From Phlyctochytrium arcticum (taxonomy: Eukaryota; Chytridiomycota; Chytridiomycetes; Chytridiales; Chytridiaceae), in assembly GCA_025602905.1 (NCBI GenBank), contig JAHLKI010000024.1, positions 186,001 to 250,000 of the forward strand: a DNA stretch of 64,000 nt, in the 5' to 3' direction. The translations under genes and the position numbers were made by a program. Each line of letters begins with the position of its first letter. Position 1 is the first letter of the stretch. The notes beneath the pieces were generated by a model, which was given only the letters and a program-made list of their open reading frames with translations, did not search any database and was not told where the DNA came from. Below are positions 9,516 to 21,400 of the stretch, in pieces.

Positions 9516-12500
9516 ATGGCAACATACCAAACTCCACCCCACCCTTCACCACATCATTATGATGGTGCAAATCGGCCTTACGTGCTTGTTGCCAAACCCG
9601 TTCCACCGGATCATATGGGTGAAGGTAACGCCCAAATTTTTCATTGGTTTTGTTTATTTACTTTGGTCTCAAGATTGACATTATCAACAGACAAGCAATA
9701 CACCCAGCCAGAAGTCCGTCCTGTACCCGTCTCTCTACTTCAGCGAAAGGATGTAGGTCTCCTTTCCTCGGCATCTGTCAACACGATGGAACCCGCTGAT
9801 AACACGAACGTAGTACGGCCCACGCAGACGGAATGGCAGATTGCTAGATCATACCGTCCTGGGCGATGCGCTGGATTTTGAGGAACTCGAGCGGTTGGAG
9901 CGGGGCAACACGTCTGTACCTGATGAGCAGGTTCAACAAGAAGTGAGTACTGGCGCTATGTTTGCCCTGATCTGTATCGAGTACTGACTCTTTATTGGAT
10001 GTTAGTCTAAAGAACAACATACGGGACTGAGTGACGATCAGAAAGCCGTACTCGAAGAGTCACAGAGGCAGCAGCAGGAAGAGCGGCGGAGATGGCTAAG
10101 TCGCTTACATGTCTTTCAAAGATACCTGTAAGTTGATCGTGTGGTGACATTCTGGCAATGGTCGGCCAACTCAAGCATTGTATTTCCTGCAGTGAGCTTC
10201 GCGAGACCCACGCACTGCGCACCTGGCAACGTCATTCCCTCGAATGGTCCCGCATCGAAAATCACCTTGCGCGGGCATCCCAGAAAACCCGATCCCAACT
10301 CCTCATGGCGAATTTGAACGCCTACCGCCAGAAACTTGAACATAAAGAACTGGTAGAGACTGCCATGAGGTTGTTGGAAGAGCGAGAAATGGGGTTTTGG
10401 AAGACTGGATTGAGGGTCGGTAGTGAGCTGTTGGGGCTAGTTGCTCCCATGCCAAGAGGAGGGCCGCGACAGTAAGACAAACGTGCCCGTTTTCAGAATG
10501 TTATTACTTTTGCTGAACTCTCCCGCATTAGAATCGAGAGAGTGTACAAGGACGAGGCTGGGTAAGACTCTCTCGTTTGGGCCAATATCAAGCGACCTTT
10601 TGTTTACTGAAATACACCTACTATAGCAAATCACCAAAACCGTCAGTCTACCAGAAAGAGAAAGAATCCGATCTCGAATTTCTCATCTCGCTTTTTGATC
10701 CATTCGCCAACGTATGTTTGTGTAAACGGGGTTTTGTTCCAGATGCACTTACACATTGGCGGTTTTTAGCACGCTGGTACAGGATTCATGGAACTAAGAG
10801 GCCATTCCGTCCTCAACCCTCAAATGCAATCCCTCGTTTCGGACCTCGTCTCCAAACTCGACATGCAATCCCGCCCAACCACGTCCCTCTCCGATTCTCC
10901 CAGCCGTTGTGCCTCCCCCTCCACTACTCCCGGCCCCCAGACCCCCTTACCCGAATACACTCAGGGCCCACAACTCTCCCTGCCCATTTCACGCGTCAGC
11001 TTTTCTGCCATCCTGAGCAGCACACATGTATCCACCATTTCCGTCTATAATACAGGCACAACAGCCATCATGCTCGAATGGGTGCCCCTTCAAGCCGAAA
11101 ATTCGCTTGGTGTACGCGCGGTTAAAGATGGAGTTCAGCGGTTTTATTTCAGACATACTCGCGGAATGGTTTTGCCGGGTGAAGCGTTTGATTTTGGAAT
11201 CTCGTTCAAATCTTGTCGGCCTGGGGTAAGGCCCCTTTCACCGAGCGTTTATTTGACCAAGTTTGTTAACTTGTTACATCTGTGATGACAGATCTTCAGC
11301 GAAAAATGGAAAATTACCACGGTGCCAGAAATCACCGGTGATGATTTGGTAGTCCACCTCCAGGTACGCATTTCAACTCGCCCCGCAAACTCTCACAGCC
11401 ATGACTCAACCCGCACACAACTGTTTTTGGTGAAAATAGGGAATTGCAATTGAGCCCGACACCCACCATGCCAAACGCCTGGACCTGGAAAAACAACTCA
11501 AACGGCGACAGTATGTATAGGTTTCTGGACTCATCACCTTTTTTTTCTTGTTCTTACGTAAATATAGAGCGACCACCGCCGCAACAGAAATTATTCAACA
11601 TCTCTTACGAGCAATCAAACCGCGGGTAACACCCACAGCGCGTGAACATCACCACCACCACCATCAGCCAGCGAATGGGCACGAGGAGCTGGACCAAGAA
11701 GAGTTTATGAAAATGAATGCCGGCATTGTGGTATGTTTCAAGTTTTTTCCTTCCCGATCATGCTGAAAGAGCGACATGCCAACTATCTGCGTTTCTAGGT
11801 GTTCTTCAACCCCAAAGCGTTTACCCGACTGCGCAATCTTGCTTCTGAAGTGTTTGAGAGCCAAAACTCAGGACGGACATGGGACGGGTCCATTCCTTCC
11901 TTATACCAGGTAAGAAACATTTACACAAACTTTGATATACAAACCCATTTACTAAACGTGGTACCATAGGCCATTGAACGCATGCCCAGCTTTGACACGC
12001 GTTCCAGATCGCTCCGCACCTTGAATGAATGCGTGACAGGGATGTCCCGACCCCAGATCCGGATGGTCGAACCATTACCCAACGTTGTAGCGTACGTAAA
12101 GTCAATCACTCTCGTCCAACATAATAGCGTTCTTATTGGTGTCATGATATAGCTATGATATTCTGGCTAGTATTGCAGACCGGATCGCGGAAACGAGCGA
12201 AGTGCTGCGAAAACGGCAGAATTTGCCGGTCGTGCGGGCCGCTGCCAATTTCTTTGAAGCCGATGTGGGAGGTGCCGATCCGGCTGTAGTGGAAGGTAAA
12301 CGCCCATTTGCTTTACAAAAACGGGATAAAGACTTATTGAGTTTACTTTAGCCGTCTCAACTCAACCCGTCTCGACAACTGCCGAAACGACTGCAGCCGC
12401 CCGCAAGACTACCCCACCAACCGTCCAAACCGCCGATACTGAAAAGACCAAGAAAGGGGTAAGCAGAAAACTCTTGTTTTTTGCTTGCTTACAGCTTTAC

Positions 12501-12989
12501 TGACCAACAACATTTTCGGGGTAACCAGGTTCCAGCTAAAGAAACCGCCAAAAAATCGGTTGCGACACCTGCAGCAGCAGCAGCTACGGCTACCGCTCCT
12601 CCTGCTACATCCAAGGGAGGGAAAGCGGGCCCCAAAGGCAAAACAGCCGAAATTGTTGCTCCTGGCGGTAATTTATGTTCTCCCCTTGCCAATCGGAACC
12701 AAATTATTGATGATTTTGTGTGTATTGATAGACCTCGAATCCGCCCCTCGCCCCATGGTCCTGGCCAAACTCACCATCAAACCCAAGGTAAGTTTTTTTT
12801 GGTTCTCCTGTACCAAGCAGCTCCAACTTACAAAGCACATACTAGAAACCAGATCCGACCCGCGGCTGGACCACCGAGCGCCGTCAAGCGGAACAAGTCT
12901 ACCTCAAATCCTTCCGAACAGAAGTCCGGGCTGTGGTTGCGAGTGCTATGGATCGGCTGGGTCTTTTATTGGAGGATGCGAGGGATTAA
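9516..12989 (+). CDS. MYCBPAP: MYCBP-associated protein, flagellar central apparatus (CFAP147-like)
   Basis: Eighteen exons join into one frame of 799 residues: 9516-9624, 9691-9752, 9814-9942, 10006-10127, 10193-10471, 10532-10561, 10627-10711, 10770-11225, 11292-11363, 11440-11510, 11568-11730, 11799-11909, 11970-12091, 12153-12295, 12352-12458, 12529-12667, 12732-12787, 12846-12989. The N-terminal half has GPRRRNGRLLDHTVLGDALD and a helical block with LRTWQRHSLEWSRIENHLA, both like MYCBPAP. An Ig/ASH-type beta domain follows, with VSTISVYNTGTTAIMLEWV, FYFRHTRGMVLPGEAFDF and SCRPGIFSEKWKITT. The C-terminus has an Ala/Thr/Lys-rich linker and a final helix. In ciliates, algae and animals the family (CFAP147 in Chlamydomonas) belongs to the C2 side of the axonemal central pair. 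Its presence implies motile zoospores. Introns are all 56-72 nt. Confidence 0.85.
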
Positions 12990-13225
12990 GAGGGATTTTT
13001 GTACATATTTCTTTTTTTCTATACTTGTTTTTGTACCGTGTGAATTTCCTATTGCGCTGTCACACTTCAAGACAGGAAACTTTTGCAAATACATGCAAGA
13101 CACTTGATACATCAAGAAAAAATGTGGACCCAACCTCGCGGATAAAACCGAGACACACATCATAATTGGATGCACAAACGAAAAGACGAAAATAATAATT
13201 TAACAGACAGAAAAAAAAATCTAAT

Positions 13226-15461
13226 CTAACCCTTACGCTCCCCATTCTTGTACTTTACAAACGCAACAAGGTTACTCATGGCCTCATCCCCCCGAACTCG
13301 AACTTCCCGTTCAGTTCGACGATCCACCCCCTTGATCCGTGCCTTCAGGACCGGCACGAGCTCTTTGAGGACAGCATTGAACCCGCCCTGAACGTAAACC
13401 GGCAAGTCGTAGTCAAACGCGCAATCGGCGTAAATGTCGAAGAAGGCATTCAAGATTTCGGAAATGAGGAGAGGTGGGGCGGCGGGGAGGATGGAAATGA
13501 GCGTTGAGCCAATCTTTTGGTTGGTAGGGATTTGGGATTGGGGGAGGGCGAGGAGGGAGAGGGTTGAGACGATTTTGCATTTTGGGGGTACGGGGATGGA
13601 TGATGTGAGAGTGGAGCAGAGAGTTTCGATTTGAGCGTCAGAGGCACGGATGGGGTGCTTGGCAGTATGGGCACTGTGGGTCCAAGCAAATAAGACACCT
13701 AGAGCGGAGTCGAGACGGTCTGGGTCGGACGCGACAGCTTCACAGACGTTAAAGAGGGCGGTAAAAGTAGGGATGGTGGAGGATGGGTTGGCAGTGATGT
13801 AGGGGGCACCAATGAGAGAAATGGTGTTGGAGAGGGAGTCAAAGACGCGGAGGTGGAGGGTTTCGAGGTTGGCAGCGTAATTGATTAAATCCTGGTGCGC
13901 GGTAAAGGTGGATGTGGGTGGTGGGGAGGTAGCCAGGGTCAAGAGTTTCGAGAAGAGAGAAGAGGACGTTGTTAGGAGAAGACGAGTTCGGGGATCAATA
14001 ATTGTTGATGATTCATTGGGGGCTGTTGCATCAGAGTCCATTTCAGTGGTTGCTGCTGGGGTGTCGTTGATGACTTGCATATCTTCCTCCATCATGGCCA
14101 TAACTTCATCATCCGAGTTATCAGCATCTTCGTCATCACCGGCGCCATTGTCTTCATCCAACCACTCATCCTCAGCGACATCCTCGGCACAGCTGTTGGC
14201 CAACACTTCCAATCCCAACTGGATGCTGCTCAAGTGGGCCTCCAATTCTTCCAAACGGCGCGATGGCCCATCGGCCAAGTCCTGAATCTCTACGGGCTTA
14301 TCGCCCTGTTTTACTTCTGGCACATTCATATTTTCCAATGCAGCCGCAATCTCCAATGCGCGCGTGGACGCCGCGGGGAAATCATAGTCGAGAAGGGACT
14401 CGATGGCGGAAAAGAGGGTAGAATAGAGGTGAGGTTGGTCAGCGGGTTCAGCCAGAGAGCGGAGGTTGTAGAGAATATTGGCGGCCAAGGGGCGGAGCAG
14501 GATATGGTTGTCGGTCCAGGTAGAAAACTTTTCGGATCGGCCTGATGCGAGGGTGAGAAGGTGGTTGATGGTGGAGGGTAAAAAGTATTTATGGGATCCT
14601 TCATTATCGTCCGTCAACGTGTTTAGCGTTTGTGCTGATTAAAGAAGTACATGAGTGGGTTTGCTTCTAATAGACACGGTGTTTTTTGGCTTACCGCATA
14701 TTTGAATAAGTTTCCAGGGCAAAGCAGCGTGAGTTGGGTCGAGGGTTTGCACCAAGTACGGAATGACATTTGAGTCTGTTATTATCTGGACTGCATCGTC
14801 CAGCGTTTCACTGTGGATTTAGGTTAAAACCCTTGTGCTGCCTGCACAAGAACATCAGATGCCTACCTCAAGCTCCAAAGTAAGGCGACGACCTGTTCAG
14901 CAAAGTCGAGAGACAGGTGGCGGTAGAGCGCAGCAGACTTGTCGGCGTCAGCGGGGAGAGGTGCATTCGAGAGTTTCTGAGAGATCAGATCAAAGATCTT
15001 TGGGACCAAATCCACCAGAGGAATCAGGGCATTTTTGCGAAAAATCTCGCGGCAGACATCATCTCCTCCCGCAACGGCAAGATTACGGAGGGCACCGGCA
15101 GCTTCAAGGGCGACTTCCATGTTGGTGTCGGTGAGAAGTTTGAGGAGGGCATCAACGAGACCGCCGGCAAGCAATTGTTTACGCGTGTCTCGCTCGAGAA
15201 CAAGATTGGAAAGGGCAGTGGCAGCCCAAGCTCGATCGTCCACCGACATTGATCCAAGCTGTTTAAAGATGGTTAGACTGGATTTATCCTTCTCTTCATA
15301 GTAAGGCAAAGCACCTTTTTGACAATGGGCAGCACTTCGACCTTTGCAGATCCGTTTTCGTCCGTTATTCCGTCCATGACCGCGCCAGAAGGCATGCCGG
15401 TGGGGGTGGGCCGGTTCCGGCGGCGATCCCGTCTCCTGCTGTTGGTTTTCGACTTTCGCAT
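13226..15461 (-). CDS. SYO1: Symportin 1 / HEATR3, nuclear import adaptor for 5S RNP proteins
   Basis: Four exons (15461-15315, 15258-14867, 14810-14695, 14634-13226) give 687 residues. The N-terminus MRKSKTNSRRRDRRRNRPTP with TGMPSG is the basic signature of Syo1. An armadillo/HEAT solenoid follows, for example WAATALSNLVLERDTRKQLL and ALEAAGALRNLAVAGGDDVC. About residues 370-400 form the acidic loop (DEWLDEDNGAGDDEDADNSD) that in Syo1 binds Rpl11. The C-terminus (LNAFFDIYADCAFDYDLPVY, then LKELVPVLKARIKG) matches HEATR3. The family escorts Rpl5 and Rpl11 into the nucleus together with a karyopherin. Donor and acceptor sites are canonical. The long third exon-intron region gave a separate open frame starting at a TTG, which is not a real start. 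Confidence 0.88.
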
Positions 15462-16759
15462 ATCTGTCGTTCAACGGATTTTGACTGGAAAAAATGACTG
15501 TCAAAACAAAAAAGAATTCAACCTTGCGAACCCTAGCCACCAGCCAGTTCCCCAACAAGTCACGTGAGTGTCTCTCAACCCTAGCTCCAAGGTTGTTCTT
15601 CCCTAGGCCGTGGAATGTTCCTTTTGTCAAAGGTTCAACGCTGCTCAAATACTAGTACAAATCGGAGAATGTGAAAGCAACTTAGGAGATGAAAGTGTAT
15701 GGAGGAATCCCGTAGCAAAAAGCGGGGGTAAATGCAGCATTTCTGCAGAGATCTCGCGCAGTGATAAAAAAAAAGGGCGTGTCTTTCGGCTTTGAAAACT
15801 CAGACTCTGAAATTCCGAACTCGCCGTGACTTTTTCTTCACTGCAGTTTCAATTTTGTTTCTTGGATTTACGACGGGCATTACTACTACTTTGGGAGTTA
15901 CGGCGAGTGCTGTTATTAGAGGCGACCACTAGTAGTAGCAGCGACGATTGACAGCGGGACTGTCGGAGTTTCCTGTAACACCAGCGACGCACAACTCTGA
16001 GTTACTCTCCGGAGATATTTCCCACATTTCCTCCAAGGAAGACTGTACATAGGCCCGCCCCAGGAATAAGAAGGTATGTTCTCGAGTATCCGGGTGGATT
16101 GGAAGTAGATGGGAAAAGTAGACGGAAAAGGAGGTTTTGAAAGGGAGAGCGCAGCAGTGTCCTTTGTTTATGCGACCTGGATCTCTCGAATTTACTCGTG
16201 TGATGCGGATATTCAGGACTTTCAGGACATTTTAGGCCCGCGCAGGGCATCAAAAAGCGAGGAGCAGCCTGGATCTGTGGTTTTCCCGACGAACACTCTA
16301 CTTTCCCGCCCAAAACTCACATTACTTTCCGGTACTTACTTTCTGTTCTCTCTCCTCTTTTGATCCATCTTCAACCACCGATTCTATCTCACCTTCTTCA
16401 CCATCGTTGCCCTTTCGCATTGCGCATATTGCACCTCCTCATCCCGGTCCAATTTCGTGAATCTTTCCGGCACACGTCTATTCTATACCGTCGATATATC
16501 CATCCACTAATACTTCCATCGCTCCCAACTGCCTTTTCCCTACGTACACTTGGTGCATTCCTCCTTGGTCGTGCTCTTCTCCCTCTGGATTCGCTGATCT
16601 CGCTGTTTGCTGATATCCCATTGATTCTCGCAACTGCGCGACGCGGTCTTACTTTGCTTACTTTCGAATAACGCGCGACTTTCTTGACCCACAAAACTTC
16701 ACTTGCGCGCGCGCATACGCCAAAACAAACACACATACAAACCGGTACTTCTTTTGGGC
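15462..16759. promoter_or_regulatory. 1.3-kb divergent intergenic region
   Basis: This separates SYO1 (minus) from the zinc-knuckle gene (plus). The part from 16340 to 16690 is pyrimidine-rich and looks like a promoter and leader of the zinc-knuckle gene. A frame begins at a TTG at 16703 and is not used. No gene is supported here; short frames on both strands lack coding character. Confidence 0.4.
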
Positions 16760-17893
16760 ATGTACCTCCTCCCTCCCTTCCCGACACCGCCCAACAACTC
16801 ATTCAACACCCAATCAAATATCCAACCTTCTGGCTCATTCAACTGTCAACAGCCGTCAAGTCAAAAGATGATTTTATCTCACCAACAACAACAACAACAA
16901 CAAGACACATATCTGCCTTACCCCCCACCACCGACCCGCTCTTACCAACCGATTACCAATAACATTCATCCCCCACCACCCCACTCCCAACCTGAAAATA
17001 GTCAACCACCCTTTGCATTAGCAGCATCCCCCACGACTCCTCAATACGACGACTGCTCAGATGACCCGCTACTTAACCCATCTCGGTCCCAACAGCAATA
17101 CCAGCAACAACAACAGCAGCAGCAACAACAATTTCGCTACCCGGACCATATCCATCACCTCCAAAAACCCTTTTCGGCGGCTGAATCCGTCCTCAGATTC
17201 TTGTCCACCGATACGGCCACCAAAGATGACTATCTCACCGACATGGCAGATCTAGAGTATCGCCTCAGCCGCAAGTTTGCCGAGTTGGGACTGGAACGAT
17301 CTACTTCTTCCTCCCCCTTTCAAAGGCAGCATCAACAGCATGATCCTTTTGACCGGCATTTGGTGATGCCTCAACAACAACAACATTCGTATATGCACGA
17401 GTTTGACCAGGGCGACCGGGCATTCAGTTTACCTTCCACGTACCGCTCCCGCCATGCGTATCAACTCCCTCAACAAGGCTACTCTTCCATGTCCCGAACA
17501 GGCGCTTACCCATCCCATTCCTCGCCACCTCCCCACCACCACAACACCCATACTCCCCCACCACCCAACTTCTCCTTCCCCCTCTCTGCCCAATCCCAAT
17601 CCCAAACCCCGCCCCAACCCTACACCTGCAAACTCTGCCTCCAAACCACCCACTACCTCAAAAACTGCCCACTCTACAACCACCATCGTCGTAACCCGGC
17701 CCAACAACAACACCAAAAAACTACCATCCCACCCGACGGTTACATTTGCCGAAAATGCCATGTCCCCGGTCACTGGATCCAGCAATGTCTGGGTGGCCGC
17801 GGCGTACCCGACGGATACTGCTGCAAGATTTGTGGAATCAAGGGACATTGGATTCATCAATGCCCGCAACGCGTTCCCCGATCCTACCAATAG
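16760..17893 (+). CDS. Gln/Pro-rich protein with three CCHC zinc knuckles
   Basis: Single exon of 377 residues from the first in-frame ATG (MYLLPPFPTPPNNSF). The N-terminal two-thirds are Gln-, Pro- and His-rich, with CAA/CAG-coded Gln runs near 16883-16906 and 17088-17131. A short helix (DYLTDMADLEYRLSRKFAEL) sits near residue 170. The last 90 residues carry three spaced zinc knuckles: CKLCLQTTHYLKNC, CRKCHVPGHWIQQC and CKICGIKGHWIHQC. The latter two have the PDGY-C-x2-C-x3-GHW-x4-C form common in eukaryotic RNA-binding zinc-knuckle proteins (zf-CCHC). A role in RNA binding or processing is inferred; no partner domain (ubiquitin-like, RING) is present, so it is not an Mpe1/RBBP6 orthologue. 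Confidence 0.75.
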   Translation: MYLLPPFPTPPNNSFNTQSNIQPSGSFNCQQPSSQKMILSHQQQQQQQDTYLPYPPPPTRSYQPITNNIHPPPPHSQPENSQPPFALAASPTTPQYDDCSDDPLLNPSRSQQQYQQQQQQQQQQFRYPDHIHHLQKPFSAAESVLRFLSTDTATKDDYLTDMADLEYRLSRKFAELGLERSTSSSPFQRQHQQHDPFDRHLVMPQQQQHSYMHEFDQGDRAFSLPSTYRSRHAYQLPQQGYSSMSRTGAYPSHSSPPPHHHNTHTPPPPNFSFPLSAQSQSQTPPQPYTCKLCLQTTHYLKNCPLYNHHRRNPAQQQHQKTTIPPDGYICRKCHVPGHWIQQCLGGRGVPDGYCCKICGIKGHWIHQCPQRVPRSYQ

Positions 17894-18404
17894 GAAAAAA
17901 ACCTCTCAAGTCAACCTCAAAAGTCTAAATACCAAAAGTCGATCCACCCATCGGATCCAAATCAGTCTTATCAAATAACTATTTCTTTATGATGTCTCTC
18001 TCTCCCGAAAAATATGTACTAACTCCACCACACTATCATTATCTTTGTTTTGTTTTTTTGTTGTATTCCCCTTTCAGTTCTTTATTTTTGTCTTATTTTA
18101 TTTTTTTTGGAAAAAGTATGTCTCTCTCTTTTCAACCGTATGATTTAATGTTATCCCGTTCTCAAAATCTGTTTTATTCGAGTATTCTTTCTTTATTGCA
18201 ATCTACCAATACACACGGCAATTCCACAATGTACTCTTGTCGTCATGCGCATCGACTTATGGCTTGTCAGTGTACGGAGCCACTGTGGGGGCAAACAGTG
18301 GCTATAGAGAATCCCGACTGTTCACACTATCCAACAAAGACAGTCGTATGGGAATGTGAGGGAAATTTGAGTAATAATTAGGGGTATATTAGAGTAAAGA
18401 CATG
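17894..18404. other. Convergent 3' region, zinc-knuckle gene / polymerase kappa
   Basis: T-rich sequence (18040-18130) between two stop codons that face each other. It probably holds the two 3' untranslated regions. No gene is supported. Confidence 0.4.
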
Positions 18405-21400
18405 CTATTTCTTGAAATAATCCAAAATCTGGGTCTTCTCTTTTCTCATCGGTGATGCGGTCGATGGAGTGGGAAGTTGTTGACCGCTCAGACAAGCGTC
18501 TATATGTGTATTGACGGATGCGAGGTTGGAGGGGTCGGGAAAGGGGCGGGTGCAGATTGGACAAGTGGGGAGATATGATGGGTGTTGTGATGGTGATGAC
18601 TGTCCTGGGGGATGAGTGATTGAGGTGGTTGGCACTTCCGGTGACGGTAAGTTATCCAGATGGGGCGTCTCTGATGGTTTGATGGTTGGAGAATGGGCGC
18701 CAGAACCTTCCACAGCGGGTTTCTTACTGCCGGGTGCAGGTTGCTCACTCCCATCCGAGCCAAGAACGACCCACCCCTCTAACCCTTCCCGTTTCCGTTT
18801 TCCCTCATTGGGTTGTACATCCCCTGCAACCGGATCATCCAGACACCGCCCAACATGTTCAGAGACTTGTCGTTCGGTCACACCCTGTAGTACTTTTTGG
18901 CAAACGGGGCAGGTCGCAGATAGAGTGGGTGAAGGGGATGGCGGGCTTTTCAGAAACTTTTTGGCAGGGTGAGGAAACGAGTATGTGAGAAAGTAAATGA
19001 CGGGGTTTTTCCGTACCTTGGCAATTCCCTTTTCAGGTATACTTCTGGAAGAGAGCTTAGACATGGAAAGCCCCATTAAGCGCAACGACAAATTCGGCCG
19101 TGCAGCCAATTCAGTCGCCAACAACTTTTCAAAAAACCCACATTAAACCAGAACACAAACACTCACTATGCAGAATTTACTTACCTTTTGTCCAACCTCA
19201 TAAATCTCCTCTGAAGTGGATATAAATCTCCCAAGCGATTTGGCCCGAGTGCATAATTGAAAATCCGGCGTTTTCAATTTCAAGGTGAGTGTTTTGCCTT
19301 TAGAGTCTTGCCGCGTCAAATCCAGGGCTAGGAGGTGGGATAAATCGTGTAGTTTGGCGTACATAGCCGTTGGAGTCGTGATTGCGGTAAACGTTCTGGG
19401 TAAAATCGGGTTGGGTGAAAAGAAGTTGTGGAATGATGTATAACTCCATTTACCGTTCGCAACCGATACTTTTTCGTTCCCACTCTCTGTGATAAGGGGC
19501 TATCAGTTATCCATCATGTTGAAACTAAGATAAAGTACTCACGACTCGATCTGAGTAGATCCAATGCCTAATGCAGCCCGCACACAAAACTGAAACATGA
19601 TCATGGAAAACAACTTGTAAATCATCACTAGATTTTCGCGCTGCATATATTCCAACCATTTCAGAAAAATGACAATAGTCCATAGATGTGATGACTACTG
19701 ACCAACTGCCCGCAATTCTCGATCCCGAACGCCCGGAAAATCCGTTCCTGGACTCTACCAACCCCTGTATAGAGCATAAGTCGCCAATATGGAGGAATGC
19801 GGTAGGCGGGTTCTACCTGGAACTTTGCGGATAGGCAGTGTGCGGACGAATTCCATTATGCTTTCACGGTCTTGCGGGAGGAACTTTTGACCATTTGGTT
19901 TATTGATATCTATAAATTGGAGATGTCAGGCACTCTTCTGTGTGATCCAGAATCTGAGTTTTACGTACCCGCACACACCTAATTGGAGAAAAAAGGTTAG
20001 TGATCCGTTTTATGAGGACAGATTTTATAACACGTACTTTGGCCAGCATTCTGAGTGTGCGAAAACAAAATATCGGACAGTAAGTCAGGCATTCCGCGAT
20101 GTCACTCTCTTACAAATTCCTTACTTGTTTGCCGCAATACCTACGAGCAAGAGTTGGAGATGAGGAAGATTCTCTCAATAACAACATGTTATTTTGCTTC
20201 AACTTACCCGCACTAGCCGTCAATTTTGTCCGCCTGTACTCCATAATGTCAGTCAAATTCAAGATCTTTGAAAAAGTCTCACGGATAAGGATTTGTCAAA
20301 CCTTGTTATTTCCTCTCGCAGCTCTTGGACGAGCGTCTCGGGGGTGTGTTCAGGGTGGGCTGCGAGGTAATCGTTTATATCTAGGAATGCTAAATAGGGA
20401 ATTAGGGCAGGCCGATACACAATCCGGCGAAGGAATGCATACCTTCATCCAATGACAATGGACTGAATGTAACAAAATCTTCGATCAGTTTTCAAGGTTG
20501 CTCAGATGATTGCAGATGGAAAGTATGCATACCTGAAGTTTGGATCGTAAATCTGCGCAGAAACCAAACAGTGAGTGCACATCCCATTAAGTTTCATTTA
20601 TAGCTCGCATACCGCAAACACTCCGCGAATCACTTTACTGATCTCGGCATATTTGTCGTAACTTCCCTTCATGAGAATCAAGTCGGGGCAGAGTTTCTTT
20701 TGCATTCAAATGAGGAAAGGGTTGGGGGCACTTTTGTCATGTCAGAATCGTACCTTTGCAATGTATCCTATAAGTGCCAGGGTCAATACATTTGCAAATT
20801 TGAATTACAGATCCAAACAGTACCTGGCATGGCTGAACGAACACCGTACTTGCTATTTCGTATGGCATAAGTTCAAAGACCTGAAATCTCTGGTGTATTC
20901 AAGCATGCTTACCGAGCTAAAGTACAATTGAGAAGAATATTCTAAAGGAAACATACCAAGTAAATAAACAAACCTTCGTAGTTGGCGGTGGAAAGCATAG
21001 ACATCCCCTGTAACAATCGTCAAATTCACCGTGGATGGGAAAATGAGTGTGTGAATGCTCACCCCCACTGCCATTGGCTGTAAAATAAGATGTTTAAATG
21101 TAAGGAACAAGTAAAAAGACTGCTACTCAGAGACATACCTTGTTTTTGAGGTCGGGGCGATAGAGTTCTTCTACCGCGGCAAAGTAGGCTAAAGAGTTGA
21201 TGAGCATCCTTGATCATATAAGGTGAGTGACCTAACAAGCGTACCGTCCTGTCATTGGCTAGTTAGAACAGGTGTGTGACGGGAGCAATGAACAAGAATA
21301 CAGGACATACCATATCGACACAGACGATCCATCTCCGCTCACTGGCTTCCCATTCCTGTTCGACGGCTCTTATAGTGCTTTCCACGACTACTATTTCATG

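Noticed and set aside
14317..14634. Apparent separate gene start (MTDDNEG...) for the second half of SYO1
   Set aside because: The first codon is TTG, and upstream exons join in frame through canonical splice sites to form a complete SYO1.
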